64,000 bases of DNA from Acanthornis magna (taxonomy: Eukaryota > Chordata > Aves > Passeriformes > Acanthizidae): the NCBI GenBank assembly GCA_036785705.1, contig JAWUZG010000135.1, positions 1,612,001 to 1,676,000 of the forward strand. The letters run 5' to 3'. Every line of letters begins with the position of its first letter. Position 1 is the stretch's first letter. The notes under the pieces were generated by a model that did not search any database, was not told where the DNA came from, and saw only the letters and a list, made by a program, of their open reading frames with translations. The position numbers and the translations under genes are program-made. Shown one piece after another: positions 12,709 to 26,900 of the stretch.

Positions 12709-15700
12709 GGGGTGGTGTATAAAGCAGCTTGACTCACCTTCCATCTTTATTGGCATTTTTACAGAACAAAATTCGATGCCTACTCTATCAATCTTCACAC
12801 AGATAGGTAATTTTTTTACTCACGATTTGTGTTGCCTTTGAAAGGCTGCACATTATTTACTTGTACATAAATGGTATGCCAGCCTGAGCCTCAAGGGAGG
12901 ATTTCCTTACTTCAAAAATTTTACACTTTTGAAAAAACTACCTACAGAACACCATACACAATTGTGGGATGCCCAGTGCCCCTCAGTTCATCCCTTCAAA
13001 AAACAGAGGAGCTGGCAGAGGTGATGTGGTGAATTTTCAGACATAGTAGCTTGGAAATCAGCCCAGACTGCATCTGTGTCCTTGCAGTCTCCAGGAAGGC
13101 ATTTTTCAGTGGATGCTGTAGCCCTGGGCACAGTGCATTTGCTTGCAAAGTGATATCAAGAATCATATTTGCAACAAGTAAAACCTGAGCTATATTGATA
13201 TCCTAATACACTGCAGAATGACTTCTGAAAGTAATTTTCTGAGTTTTAAGACTGTTGAAAGCTAACAGCAAACTTCTAGAACATAAATAATACTTTTTTA
13301 ACTTGTTGCAAATGCACAGTGATACCTTTCCACAAAGAATGCTGCCTTTTAAGATCAATTTTAATGCATTCAAAATATATTCAAATTTCTGTAGGAGAGA
13401 GTATTGAATTCTACTAGCAGTTTTCCTGTCCTGGGGGAATATGCCCAGAATCTTCTTCATTTCATATCAGGGAGACCATACAAATTAGAAAAATAGGAGA
13501 CAATAGACTAAATTCTTAATAGTCACATAGTGCATATGCATTATTTACAAGGCAAAAGGGTTAAGTATTAGAAAAGTTGAAACCAGCTCCCATACTAAAG
13601 AAAGGGATATTTGAGATAAGATTACGTGACTCCAATACTAATCTTTTAGGTATTTTAAATTCAAATTCTATTCAGTAAAAAACACTGTAGATCATTGTAT
13701 ATTTATGAACAGTAGCCAAAAACACCTCTTCAATTTTATCATTAATAGAGTTGGAATAGGTCAAAATCAACTTAAATTAAGAGGATTGAATGAAAGAATA
13801 AAGGCTTGTAAATTCAAATTCTTTTGTTTGTAAAGCCTGATTAGAAAAACATGTAACAAAAAATTACCCCAAATTGCAAACATCTTGTGAAAAAGACCAT
13901 CACTGGTTTACTAGGTTTGGACCTGTCACATTGGTTTCTGAGCAGGCACCTTCAAAACCACATGACCTCTCCAGTGGAAGGGAGAGAATTACAGTTTCCA
14001 CACGCAGATTTTGACTCACTCTGTTGTTGCAGCACAAGAACTTTGTTTCGGTCACACAAAGTGTTTGACCAACTCTGTCTCTTACAGACATCACAGAGTA
14101 GAAGGGATCTTTGGCATGCCAGGATGAGGCTAAACCTCTGCTTTAGTAAGCTGCTAAAAATGAGGTAGTACAATGTCACTGAGAGGTGGGAGAGGCACAG
14201 TGTTTCTCTTATGGAGACAGTGCAAAGTCCATTCTCGAGTCTTCCTGGCAGCACACCCGGAAAACCAAAAACAACCCAAGAACACTAAGAAGGAATCACC
14301 AAAGGTCAAGTCAGCACCTGTCTCCTCCAGCTTTGTGAGGCAGCCCAGGTGCCCTCTTCCTTCTGAGTGATGTACCCTGCAAAGCACTCAACTCACTGCC
14401 CACTGCACTTTGTCCTCCAGTTGCACCAAATGAAGTTTTTTTCAAAGAAGACCAACACAAAACAATAGTACTCAAACACCTAACACTGAAATATTTACTC
14501 TCTTTTCTGTTGCACTAATTGTCATCCTTTGATATGCTTGATTTAAGCAAGAAAACTTCTGTGAAGCTAGCAGAATAGCCAAGTCTCTATTTTCAAACAC
14601 TGCTATTCCTAAATATTTACAGTATAAAAGGCCTGACATGCAATCTATCCTGGGAAAGTGTCAGACAACAACCTGCAACATATTAAAATTTTGTTCATTA
14701 TTGCATAAACCATCAAATGCCAAGTACCTCACTTCAAAGAAAATAAATCATTAAAATCCATTCTAGCTTCCTAGTCCTCCAAAAGTCTCCTTAACAGATC
14801 TATCGTGCCACCACAAGAGAGAAGCCACAGATGGCTTCATGCTACAGACTTTGCTCACCATCTACTGCTAGAACATTTTTGTGTCATTCTCTGCCTCCCC
14901 ACAAAATGTCCCAGCCTGGTGAAGATCAGATACAGAGATCAACAAAAGCTAGAACAACACTGGTGGTGATGCTATACATTATTTACTCATTTTAAAAAAA
15001 GAAAAAAATACTGCGAAGCTTACAGCAAATAGCACTGCTGACCCTCTTCACCAGTAAGTAGGACCTCTGCAGGTACCAGGGCAAAGTGCTGAGCAGCAGT
15101 GCCTTGGAAGAAGTGAAGAGCAAGGGAGCAGCACCAAGACAGTGTCTTCCCTCTCTTTCTCCCCAGCGCCACTAGGTAAGAACAGGGACTGAAGGATTCT
15201 CCAAGTGCCTTGAAAACAACCAGAACTGACCTGAAGAGCTTTGCCTTTGTGGTGAAGCTCTTCAGCTAAACACATGCAAAGGCAGGGACTCTGTTTTCAT
15301 GCTGGAGTTGGGCATCCCCTGGGAGAGCTCAGGATGACCCATGTGGCACTCAGGGGGTCACTACTGCAACATTCTCTTTAACACACAGAGCAACTTTAAA
15401 AGAATTTCTGTCTTAGGGAGTGGGCTTTTCATTTTGCAATGAATGAAAATAACTTGTGCTACTGTTTCAATACAGGAGAATCTATAATATAAATTGGTAC
15501 TCTTAGCTGCCATGATATTCTACTTATCCATATAATTTTACATCTTCTTACAAACTCTTCTGTAACATCATTTTATCATGCATTCCTACCAGTGTGAGAA
15601 TGCCTTCTATTGAATGACTTTCAGATTTTGGTTTTTACTGTTCAGAACAGGGAAAAGCTTGTTTGTTCAAAATTAATTTTTAAAAAATTTTAAAAATAAA

Positions 15701-17136
15701 CTGAAATATCACTATTCCATATTAAAAACAAAATCAGTTTGTATTTTTGTTATGAATAGCTGATGAAAATCAGTAGCTCTACTAAAAAGGTGTCTCTGCT
15801 TCACAGACGTAGAATTCAAGAAAACATGAGACACTCTTCGTTACATGCACATGAGGTAATAACACTCATACTTGTGTATCAAATAAATTACTAGAGAGAT
15901 ATAAAGACTATTTATATTTTAACACACATGTTGCATAACAGCTAGTTAGTTAGATGGAAAACCTCCTGGTCTCTCTTCAATCCATAGGATCAAAAATATT
16001 TTCCTAATTAGTAAGTAAAATCATAACAGTTTTGAGGAAATTTCTGCTGCGCTAATATGGAAATCTTTCATTCCCTAAAGATAAAAGTTTTATGTGGTAA
16101 ATAAATGTAGAACTTGTAGTCATAACAATGTAAGAAGTGAAAATGCCTAAGATGCAAGAAGACTTGTCCTAATGTGCACATTAGTCATTTGTTTGAAAGC
16201 ATTTCATTCTTCCCCTCCCCTTTTAATGCATATTGCACAACATTAGCATTGCTCCATATGAAATGGCTAATAGTTCAGGATTCTTGAAGTAATTTTAAAT
16301 CAAACTCTTCTGGAAGCTTCTTTCCTTTCTTTTCTTAAAATACTGCTTAATTTTGGAAAACAAGCAGCATGGTATGATACAACAGCATCCGCAAAACTAA
16401 GGCGAAAACCCCACTCAATCAGCCCATGTAAACCCCTATGACTACCTACTCCTGCAAGCTAACTGCACATTCCACGTATTTGGTTCACAGATTAAAACAT
16501 TTGACAAACAGGCAATGCCCAGTGACTGTTAAATGGACATGGTTTAGCTCCTCAACAGGACATAGCATAACACACTATGCATTGTGGAAGAAGACAGAGC
16601 ACAAGGAGACAGAAGCAGCAAAGAGACCAAACCAGGATGTTCTTCTGAGATGTCTGAAGCCAGACCTGCCCTGCCTGGCAGGGAAAACACCTTCTCATCA
16701 TGTGGTTTCACAGGCTGAAGAATCTTCCAGGTCCTAAGAAATTCAAGTATGCATCTACATTTAACTTGGTTGTAAAATAAAATAAGAACAAATTAAATCC
16801 TACAGTGCTGCCCCTCATTACTGCCCTGCACTATCAGTGTTCTATCACAAAGTGTATCTTGGCACATGCATGGCACATGCACATGTGTATCTACAGATTG
16901 ATTCTTTGTGAGGCTTTGTGACCTCTAAGAAGCATTTGTTTCTACTGCCCACAGGCATGCAATGTGCTTTGCCTGTGCTTATTCGCCCTGAAATCCAGCA
17001 CTCCCGAGGCTACAGCACCACTGCAAGGTCTGCAACTTACCAACCCATTCCACATAGGATGTCTCAAATGATTACTAGATATTATTTTGGGCAACTCTAC
17101 AGAGAGCCTTATTTTTACATAGTATTACCACATCTC

Positions 17137-17180
17137 ATAAAATAATAAAATCATTAGGGCTGGAAAAGATTATGCCCCTG
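17137..17180 (-). mobile_element. possible CR1 3' end remnant
   Basis: AAAATCATTAGGGCTGGAAAAGAT resembles the reverse complement of a CR1 3' end. The rest is not clear, so the call is weak. Confidence 0.3.
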
Positions 17181-17384
17181 TCATGACTTCCTGTTATTTA
17201 TGATTTCTGTTATTTTCCTGCCTTCATTTTAGATTTTACTCTAGCTGCCCTTTCCAAACCAATTTTCATATAACTGGACATTTTAGCACATATTTCATTT
17301 GCTTGCAGGTGTCAAGGAAGTGGAGTCAGAAAGAGCATGATTTTTGTTGTTCAAGACACAGATGTACCCACTTCCAGAGAATAA

Positions 17385-17473
17385 TTCCTTCCTTCCTTCC
17401 CAACCCTTCCTTCCTTCCTTCCTTCCGCACCATTCCTTCCTTCCGCACCATTCCTTCCTTCCTTCCTTCCCCT
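17385..17473 (+). repeat. TTCC microsatellite with a higher-order unit
   Basis: TTCC tetranucleotides, interrupted twice by GCACCA so that TTCCGCACCATTCC is itself repeated. The open frames on both strands over it are repeat artefacts. Confidence 0.92.
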
Positions 17474-18529
17474 TGATTTACTTTCTTTTCAGCCTTTCCT
17501 GTATTTGGCAATATTTTTCTTCTACTACACGTGTTTAAAGAAATCAGAAACAAAAACACAGTAGCAGATTTCTGAAGCCTCCTTTTCCCAGTGTCACCTA
17601 GCCTGAATTAATTGTAGATATATTGATCACTTTTCCATTTCCACACAGATTTCTGCTTTCTACTTATTTCCATATTCTCTGTATCATTTCCTTCTCTTTT
17701 GTCAATTCTTTTTCTCTCATCATTGGCCCCTGACACCACCTCATTCCATTCAGTTCAATACTTCATTCAGCATATTAGTGACAAAAGACATAAACAAGTG
17801 GCTTTTCCCTCTCAAAAAAGATGTCACTGTTAACAGGCACTTTAATAGACAATTTAGAGACACTGTGTGAACAAGGATTACTGACCTTTCTCACATGCAA
17901 CTTGTTAATGAAAATCATCGGTGTAGAGAAACTTCTTCTGGGGTATCAAGACCACTTATGATGATGTATGTACAGTGCATTATATTTGATTCACACTCCT
18001 AGATTTTAAGCTTACTGCAGAAAGGCTCTTTTTCGGAGTGATCATTACTCATGCAAAATACCTCATATGGCTTTGCAGAACCTGAAAATCTATATGAATT
18101 TCCATCAGAACTCCTGCTTAGCATGAAACAACAGTTGCTGTTCTGGAGGAACAAAAAGTTACTCCTCAGGCTTACAGCACATGTTTTTAGTAGTAGAGCA
18201 TCTTCCTCAGTGGCCTATCTTTTCTCAGGCTTGTCCTGAAAATCCTACATTCTTTAACCAGCATAGGATCAACATCAGAAATTATTAAACTTGCTTCCTC
18301 AGCATCATAGCACTTCCCCAGAAACTCAAACTGCTGTCAGCAGTACAAGCTTTAAAGGCACCTGAGTAGACTGCCGGCAGTTTTATGAGAGAGAAAAAAA
18401 GATGATAAGCAAACACTTCTCAGCCAGACCTACCTTGTCCAACTCTTTTTCATATCAAAGCTAAAAAAATGTACAAAAACCCTGTCACCATTTCAGCTAA
18501 TCAAATTCTGTGGTTGCTGGCGTGTGTGT

Positions 18530-19330
18530 GCACACACTGACCTCTACAATGTCTTGACTTTCAGGTTGCTCATTGATTTCCAGGAATCAAAAATGCGATG
18601 CAAATAAGGAATTGCGAGTCAATTAGCTCTTATCACGAGCTCACAGTCTGCGGCAATGGGATGACACGCAGCTCTGCATAACAATTGGAAACAAGGCTTT
18701 TCCAGCCAGGTAAATGTCCTCAAAGGCAAGACGTGTCCCCTTTCACAGAAAGAGATGCAGTCAGCAACATGATTAAAGCCTCTGCACATGATACAGGACT
18801 GATTTTAACATTTGTCAGCAATTTCACATGGTATGAGCCCTCCCTTCCCACTTATCCTGTACATGAGATACCAGTGTAATCACAGTTTCAGTCTGCACAC
18901 AGAAGGAAAGCTTTTCTTTCCCTCCTTATTACTCTTCAATTCCATCACTGCCAGCTAACTGTAATGAAACTATTTGGAGCTTCTTTAAAATGCCTATCAT
19001 TTACCATATGTTCATTTAATTTTTAAGAGACGGCTATATCGTGCAAGTCGCAATTTTTCGCCTACCAATATATGCCATTAAAATGAATATTCATGTGGCA
19101 TCACCTACCAGAGTCATTAAAAGGCTTGTAAACATAGCCCAGCAGTGCCTCTGGCACTCTTAAATGATGAACTTTAACTCTCTGTCTGCAAGTGCTAATC
19201 TCAGTATCAACAGAAAAATAAATTATTGGCATCAATTATCATAGTTTATCAGTTTCATCAGCAAACTGGGATTTTTATAGTACCTCCAGCATGCACTTAC
19301 CTTTATTAAAACTCATTCAGAAGATACCCT
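18530..19330. other. possible conserved non-coding block
   Basis: This 0.8-kb segment next to the CR1 has no coding character. It contains dense homeodomain and POU-like words (GATGCAAATAAG near 18,597; CATTTAATTTTTAAG; AATTATTGGCATCAATTATC) and keeps several CpGs (CGAGTCAA, TATCGTGCAAGTCGC) in an otherwise CpG-poor region. That combination is often seen in vertebrate gene-desert enhancers. This is an impression from the sequence, not evidence of conservation. Confidence 0.3.
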
Positions 19331-19462
19331 TGACTCGTCCACACAAACACAAAACCACTTTAAATACATTGTAATTTTTGTTTATAGATTTCATGTAATT
19401 GTCATTATCAGAAAGGAAACCTTATTTTTTTAATTACAGAAATTTTACCATTTATTATCTTA

Positions 19463-20130
19463 AATCACAGAATCATAGAATGGCTTGGTTGGAAGAGACC
19501 TTAAAGATCATTTAATTCCAACCACCTTGACATGAGCAGGGACACTTTCCACTAGACCAGGTTGTTCAAACCCTCACTTAACCTGGGCTTTTACACTTTC
19601 AGGGATGGGACATACACACCTTTTCTGGGAAAACTGTTCCAGTGCCTCACCATCCTCCCAGTAGAGAATTTCTTCCTCATATCTAATCAAAATCTACTCT
19701 CTTTCAGTTTAAAGACATTTCCCCTTGGAAAAAGCCCTTCTTTGTATTTCTTAGGCTCCCTTTAGGTCTTGGAAGGCTGCAACAAGATCTCCCCAAGGCC
19801 ACCTCTTCCCCAGGCTGAACAATCCCAATTCTCTTTGTCTTTCTTCACAGAAGTGCTCCATCCCTCTGATCATCTCTGTGGTGCTCTTTGGACTCACTCC
19901 AACAGGTCCAAGTCCTTGCTGTGCTCAGAACCCCAGAGCTGGATGCAGCACCCCAGCTGGGGTCTCACCAAAGGAGAGGGGCAGAATCCTCTCCCTCACT
20001 CCACTGGCCACTCTCTCTTTGATGCAGCTCAGGGTATTTTTGATTTTCTTGGCTGGCTCATATCCAGCCTCACATCCACCAGCACCCCCAAGTCCTTCTC
20101 CCCAGGGCTGCTCTCAGCCTGTTCACATGA
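19463..20130 (-). mobile_element. CR1 LINE, 5'-truncated
   Basis: The plus strand starts AATCACAGAATCATAGAATGG and GGTTGGAAGAGACCTTAAAG, the reverse complement of the CR1 3' terminus. It runs for about 670 bp through the expected landmarks: CACTAGACCAGGTTG, CAGTGCCTCACCATCCTCCC, AGGCTGAACAATCCC, CCAACAGGTCCAAGTCCTTG, CCCCAGAGCTGGATGCAGC, and CCACCAGCACCCCCAAGTCC. Similarity ends near 20,130. CR1 elements are typically truncated at the 5' end, as here. The overlapping open frame at 19,769-20,158 is antisense to the element and is not a gene. Confidence 0.95.
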
Positions 20131-20387
20131 GGTACTGCAGAACTTGAGTCTGAAATAAAGGCTCTATTGCCTTCCCTTTTGTGGAAATTTCTCAGTGTAA
20201 AGGCCAATCAAACAGTCTGTGTGTGGGAAAAGTGAGAACTGATAGCTGATTAAGAGTTGTGTTGTTCAGAGCGTTCTACCCCGGCTTGTCCTTATGCAAT
20301 CAGTATACAGGGGAACACACCCGAAGATCATATGGAATGAAAAGGTGCTGCCATTCCACACCCACAACATTTGGGGTGAGCCTCGCC

Positions 20388-20450
20388 CAACCTGACCTTG
20401 AACATGTCCAGGGCATCCACCAGCTCTCTGGACAACAATCTCTGTATTTG
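20388..20450 (-). mobile_element. CR1 LINE fragment
   Basis: CCCAACCTGACCTTGAACATG, then TCCAGGGCATCCACCAGCTCTCTGGACAAC, matches the reverse complement of the CR1 3' end. It repeats a part of the element already present in the neighbouring copy at 19,463-20,130, so it is a second, separate insertion. Confidence 0.75.
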
Positions 20451-20895
20451 GTTAAACAATACAAAGAATACGTATTATTTTCCACAGCCTTGAAAGTGTG
20501 GGGTTTGCCTTCTTTTTTCCATATGTGCCAGATTTCCTCCAGTCTAGGTGTAAGAGCTCACTTTGGGAGGACATCGCTCCTGAAAAGAGTTAGGCTTTCT
20601 CAGAGTGCTCACACTTCAAAGGAGCAACCAAGAGCAACAGTTATCTGTTACTACTCTCCCTGGCCAGAATTTTCCCATCCTCTGCAGACACTGCCAGGAA
20701 GCAAACTCTTGCTTCATTTTATTTTAGGCAACAAAACAATTCTTTCTAAGCTGTCAGGCTTTTCAAAATATGAGTTCTTGTTGATATTCAGTTTTTTGGG
20801 AATGCAGCCTTAGTACAAAACCTGTGTGAAATCCAAGGACCTTTGAAAATCTGGTCCTTGTGTGTGCCAGTTTCAACTATATAACATGCTGTATA

Positions 20896-20919
20896 TACAT
20901 GCTGAACATTCAGCATGTA
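20896..20919. repeat. perfect inverted repeat (hairpin)
   Basis: Eleven-base arms, TACATGCTGAA and TTCAGCATGTA, are separated by CA. Further copies of ATGCTG lie just outside on both sides. Confidence 0.9.
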
Positions 20920-23900
20920 AAAATGCTGGGCATGCAATCTTCCAAAATGCTGGCAGTAACTGCCCAAGTGAGTCATTTACCAGAATAAACAAGGGATCTT
21001 ACTCAAAGTAGGCAAGGAACTGCTCTGAATTTCCAGCAGTCTATTTTATACAATGCCAGTGCAAATGTCTTTGCTTTTCATTTTGGTCATTATATCACTG
21101 AACAACTAAACAGATGGTATATGAACAGGATGCAAAACATTTAATAATGTCAGGAAAGGTACAGTAATACCAACTGTTCTGGCCTGCTGACCTTGGTATA
21201 GTTTAGAAAACATTGAAAGAAAGATGCATGCCATTTTATTCTCTTTTTTTCCCTCCTGCTTCCTGTTTTGGTCTAACCTCTACAAAAGAGAAGCTAGAAC
21301 CTGGAAATTAGACTTAGCTGTTTACATGCAAGGAAAATTCAACACATTTTACCTTGCCCATTTAGTACTAAAGATAGAAAAATAATGCAACCTGTAAAAG
21401 TGCTGCCTCTACAGCCTTATTATCCTTCCCAGGTCTATGGCCAAATATCTCTATAGTACATTAATTATGACCAGAATTTGGCTACAGGTAATTATATAAG
21501 CTGAAGCTACCAAAAATTTAGCAAACTGCTCATCCTCGGATGAACTATGGTGCTGGAATGGTAGGACAAGAGGGACACCTACCTCACCTTCCTTTAAAGC
21601 CCAAGAAGTGCAGCCTCTGAATAAGGATTGGTAAGATATCTGCTTTGTCGCCTTTCTTTCTGGACAAAGAGGAGAGGCCAGGAGCAGACAGTGTCCTTGA
21701 GTCAGGTTTTCAAGCCAAACACACATTGCAGATGGTGATATACAAAAATAGGGACGTTAGAAATACTCCTACAATGATATTAGGCTCTTGATTTTGTCTT
21801 TGTCCCAAAGACATGCATTTTTTTCTAACATCTTAACTTCTAGAAAGTAAAACAAAGTAAAAGTCAGAAACATCAAAGAGTTCATCAGCATTAACAGATC
21901 AAAAACCACTACAAAATTACAAAATAAGCCCCAACTAAAAACTAAATTAACCCAAGATTTGGGGGAAGTTATTTCAGTCTACATCTCTTATGCACATCTC
22001 ATGACATTTTCATACTTTGGGTTAACTTCAGCATACACAGCTCACTCCTGCTTCCCTGCAAGGGTTGAACTACTTCCATTTTATATTGTCAGCTAGCTGC
22101 ACAGACCCTAGCTTTGAAAACATAAAACCATAAATGTCTCATAAAAACAATGATCTTAAAAATATTTGAGCATTTCAACTTTGTTAGGGGATCTTTGCAT
22201 GAGAGCACACCACACCACAAAGGTGGATTTAGCAAAGTGGACTCAGTAAACATAGGAAAAAACCTTGTAAGGCCACCTGGCCGTTACAAGACAATTTTTC
22301 CCCCATATTTGAGCTTTTTTAATAAGAATGAAAAAAGGTGCTTCTAACATCCCTCTTAGCTAAGGTTCTCCCTCACTGAGCCAATAAACCTTCTTAAGCT
22401 ATCTGAATTACTTTTTAAATTAAGAGAGCAGCACACATTCCTGCAAATGAGAACAATAAGAGGTTTTTGGCAATGATCCTGCTCACTAATTATAATATTT
22501 CACATTTATGCACTGCCTTTCATCTCTCAGGGTTCTAGAGTGCTTCACTAAACAGTGGACTCTGTCCACAACTGTTGCCTCCCAGTTATGTCACACTTGC
22601 TCACAGGACATGCGAAGTCTGACCGACTTCACAGCTGTTTGCCTCACACACAGAGACAAAAATGCCACTGTTGACACTACATTCAATTAATTTCATTAAT
22701 ATAGAAAGCATAGGAATAATACATTCAAGTCAAGGAAACTGGCCTGATCCAATTGAATCTGGTTGAAAAAGGAAGATGCTACAACCAGGCAAACCTACAG
22801 TACCTTAAAAGCAATGGCAGCAGTGGAGGTACATCTCCTAAATTCCTCCTGAGAGCAGGGATGTTCCCAGTGTTTACAGTTACACATCAGAACCCCTGCC
22901 ATGGGTGAAGACACTCACACTGGATTGTTTATTATGGCTGCATTTGACCATGAGGATGTTACTCAAAACCAAAGGCCACATGCCAGCATTCCTCATGGTT
23001 GTGGGTCCTCCCTCCAGAAGCTGATCACACAAAGTGAACCACTATGGCCACACTGTCACTGAAGCATAAAAAACCAGCTCTCCCAACCAAGAAAACCGTG
23101 TACAGACTATGTCTGGGTGCCACCTGTTGACGAAACAGCACTAACAAGTCTGCTCAAATACATTAACTGAAGTAAAACCACTCCCAACAAAAACATCTCT
23201 AGCTGAGAAAGCCCCCACAGCATGGCCCTGTAGGCTTCACACAATCCCCTGCTGGTCTTCATTTCTGACCAACAAAAGCTGGGAAGATGGAGCAACTCCC
23301 ACAGTCAAGGTCTTGGCAGAAAAACAGTGCCTGCCCTCCTGCACTCCCCCACCACCAAAATCACAGCTGGGCTCAGCATGGGGCCATTTTCTCCCAGGCT
23401 TTTTTCTATTAAATAGAAGGGATTGTTATTTTGTTTTGTGCTAACAACTGAAAAGTGGTTTTTTTACCCCTGCAAAGCACTGCCATCCCTTAGATCCGCA
23501 GACTTTGTGTGAGTGCAGAGCTGTGCAATCCATCAGGGAAATCTGTGATTTTGTCCATTGTGCTGGTTGAGTTGTGAGAAGGGCTGTAATGGGAGCTTTC
23601 ATGGCCCCAGTAATTCATAGCAAGACACTGCACTAAAGTCACTGTTTGTCCATTTAGAATAGAAGGAAAGGAAAACGTCAGCAGTGCTTCAGCAGCTGTT
23701 TCAGCTCCTTTTAGGCATTTGGTAAGTGGATGTGCACATAATCACATGCTGAAGAGGAAAAGGCATTTTGGCAGCAAGGGAGGTGCAGGGATCTGCAGGA
23801 GGTGGCTCTGGCTCCAGCCACGGCTGCTCAGGTCACAGGTCCAGCAGCACCACAAGCATAAGCTCCCCACACATCTCTTACAGAAACAACAGCAGTCTGA

Positions 23901-26900
23901 ATCTCATCAGAGTCGCACTGGTTTTAACCCCACACAAACTTCAAAGTTTTCTTGATTTACACACATAAAAGATCAAAATAAGCCCCCCACCATCTTCAGC
24001 TCATTGTAAACAAAAAAAATTCTTGCAAGTCTGACTGGCCCAAAAATCAAAGTCCCTGAGCCTTTGCGGGAAGGCAATAAATCTGAACCTTTCACAAAAT
24101 ATTTTTTTCAAATAATTGCCAGTTGGGGTTGTGTTTCTCATTTAGAAACTTCCATATAATTACAATATTAAAAGAAACATGGTAAAAAGTGTGACAAGAC
24201 AGAGCAAATTTAATTTCTGCAAGTATGAAACAATTCCAGAAGAAGGACTCACACTCTGCTGAGAGAAACCTCATATCCAGTGCTCAATGAGCTAACCAGG
24301 AGAGAATACAATTTGCATAATGTTCAATTAGCAGCATAAATATATGCTAATCATACCCAGCTGCAAGCATCTCGCTTTATCTCATGTGCTTAGTACAACA
24401 AAGTAGTATAAAAAATTAAAGAAAAGCTTGTGTTGCAAAACTTAAAGGCAAATCCAAACTTCCTCCAAGTTGAAGCTTGTTCTATAGCTTGGGATCTTTA
24501 GAAGATTTCAGGCAGAGCAGTCCCTGGAGTCTCTTTAACTTTCCCCACACTGACCCACTACCAGCCTATCTCTGCAAAGACCTGCTGACTTACTGTTCTC
24601 AATACACCATTTTCATCTTGCAGACTTTCCATCTGCTTCACTAAGTTCCAGATCAAGCACAAGTGGTTTCAAAGTTGTTTAAAGCCTAAGTTGCCACCAT
24701 CAGCAGTTAAGCACAACAAAGCATCTAACCTGACAGGTCCCACTGTAATAAAAAAATCAAAATAAGGGGGTTCTAAATTAATTTCTCCAAAAGGCAGGGT
24801 TACTCATGACTGCAACTTGGGTTATAGCAAGTCTGTGGGAACATAGAAATGCATTAACTGGTGACCAGAACACATACATTCGGGTTAGTTTCTTCACAGG
24901 TGTTTATAAAATACTTCTAAGTGCAGTTAAACAAGTATTTTACATTAATTTCTGGTATTTTGTTGAGGGGGAAAAAAGACACCTATAAATCTCCGCATTA
25001 GCAAACTCAGATCATTTGCAGATGCATATACCACTCCAGACACAGCAGGAAGAAAGCCAATCAAACATAAATAAAAGCAGAAGTTGAGATTCAGGCTTTA
25101 AACCAATAAAATATTACTTAAGTAAGGGACTTAGCAAAATCTAAGACACAATTTTAAAGCCTGGTGATGATAGCAAGAGTGGTAGTGACTTTAAGGGAAT
25201 GCTTTAGGGTTTTCTATGTCAAAATAAATGCAGACTCAATGCAAAATATTTGCAAATGAGAGAAGTGAGATCTTTGTATATTTTGTGCAGATATATATAT
25301 AAGCATGTAAGAAAGTTCAGATCTAAAAAGAAGCTTTTTTGGTATGGGTGCTGCATGTGTATGCATTTTCTGTTGATTCAAAATCAAAACAGATTAGGAA
25401 AATCAATACTCAATTCCTTTTCTAGATTTTTATCCACTGTAATACACAAAAGCAATTTAGGCACTGGCTGCACTGGATCCTTACTTCAGGATTTATTAGA
25501 TGAGTATATTTGTCATTCCTTCTGACAAATAATAGATAACAGGTGACAAATCAAGATTGTTTTATTTTTGGAGTATTTTTTTAAATGTAAGCAAAACAGA
25601 AAACTTTTTAAAAAAAATATATATTTAGTTTCTGATGCTAGGAGAGGCAAGAGTCAGAAAAAGCATCAGCCATTATTAACCATGACCAAAACCACTCATA
25701 TTACAGGAGTCCACAGGCTTTCTAAAATGTTGCCACTAGAAAATGAGGAAGAAAGGCTGGTGTCATGATTAGCTGACTGTTCTACAACTTTGAATAATCA
25801 CTGTGTGTTCAAGACCACCCTGTATGGAGACCATCATTCTCTCACAGTGATGTTGACTGGTTTGCAGACTAAAGCTATAGAAACAAGAAAGAAACAGATT
25901 TATGCTGGTCTACAGAAGAGACATGAAAATTTTAACCACAAATTACATCAAAATATTCTGGTCCCCTCACAGGATGAGACAGTTTGGGTGCTGAATTTTG
26001 GCTGCAGTCAAGTGTACCATCTAATTTTAAAATTATAAAATTATATTCTAATTATCTGACCACACTTTAAGTCAACTAAGAGTACTTTTTTCCTAACAAA
26101 GATTTTTAAAATTCTGTTCACCTTAATCTGTGTTACCCTTCTATCTTTTGAACAGTGTCGACTACACTAATTGTCCACGTTGTATCCAAAAAACCGAGCT
26201 TTTGCCTTTTGCCTGTATCAAGGACTCTAATTTTTCATCCATTTCCTTCATGTTCCTGTCCTCCTCCATTTTCAGTATGCAGTAGGATGTCTATGAAGTT
26301 CATGTGTTACTATTTGTTTTTCAGAATCTCTTGAAATTGCAGCACAATGAAAAGAAAATTAGTCCCAGCTCCAGGAGAAGGAATCCCATTAAACAGTAAG
26401 GGCAAACACACAAATTGCCTGGTACTGAAAATAAATAGCAAGCTGAAACACATGACTAGATGGACTGTAGCATCTGCCTAGTGTGTTTTCATACTCTGAT
26501 TCAGATGAAAATAATCAATAAAAAGGAGGACTGTCCATCAAAATCAGTGAAAAGTTTAAACCAGAGGAAGTTATACAGGAGATGCTCTACAGTCACAAAT
26601 TCAGGAGACAGGAAAACAAAAATAACAAGCAGAACTTTAAACAAAGCACATGAAAATTACAGCCACTAGTGAAAAAACAGGATGTTACAAAAAAGCTTAA
26701 TGGATGGGGAACTGAATAAAAGCAATCTGAAAATAACTACAGATCTTTTAAACATAAACTATCATAGACTGAGGAGATTTTGTATTATGAATAAGGCTAA
26801 TGAAAGTAAGCTGACAGAGACAAAAGTTATGATTTCAACAACTTTCATTCAGTGAAGCAAAAAATGAACAATTTCAGGGACAGAAATCTATATACCCATT

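Larger units (their letters stand above)
4406..17136. other. gene-poor intergenic sequence
   Basis: About 12.7 kb of AT-rich unique sequence without a recognised gene. It contains a tandem 32-bp duplication at 9,449-9,512 and a 17-T run at 12,692-12,708. The open frames, including a hydrophobic 95-codon one at 5,370-5,657 (minus) and 129 codons at 8,412-8,801 (minus), show no similarity I recognise. Confidence 0.6.

Noticed and set aside
19769..20158. 129-codon open frame with Pro/Ser-rich product
   Set aside because: Antisense to the CR1 LINE; explained by the repeat.
20259..20813. 184-codon open frame
   Set aside because: Runs through a CR1 fragment (20,388-20,450) in the antisense direction; no protein similarity.
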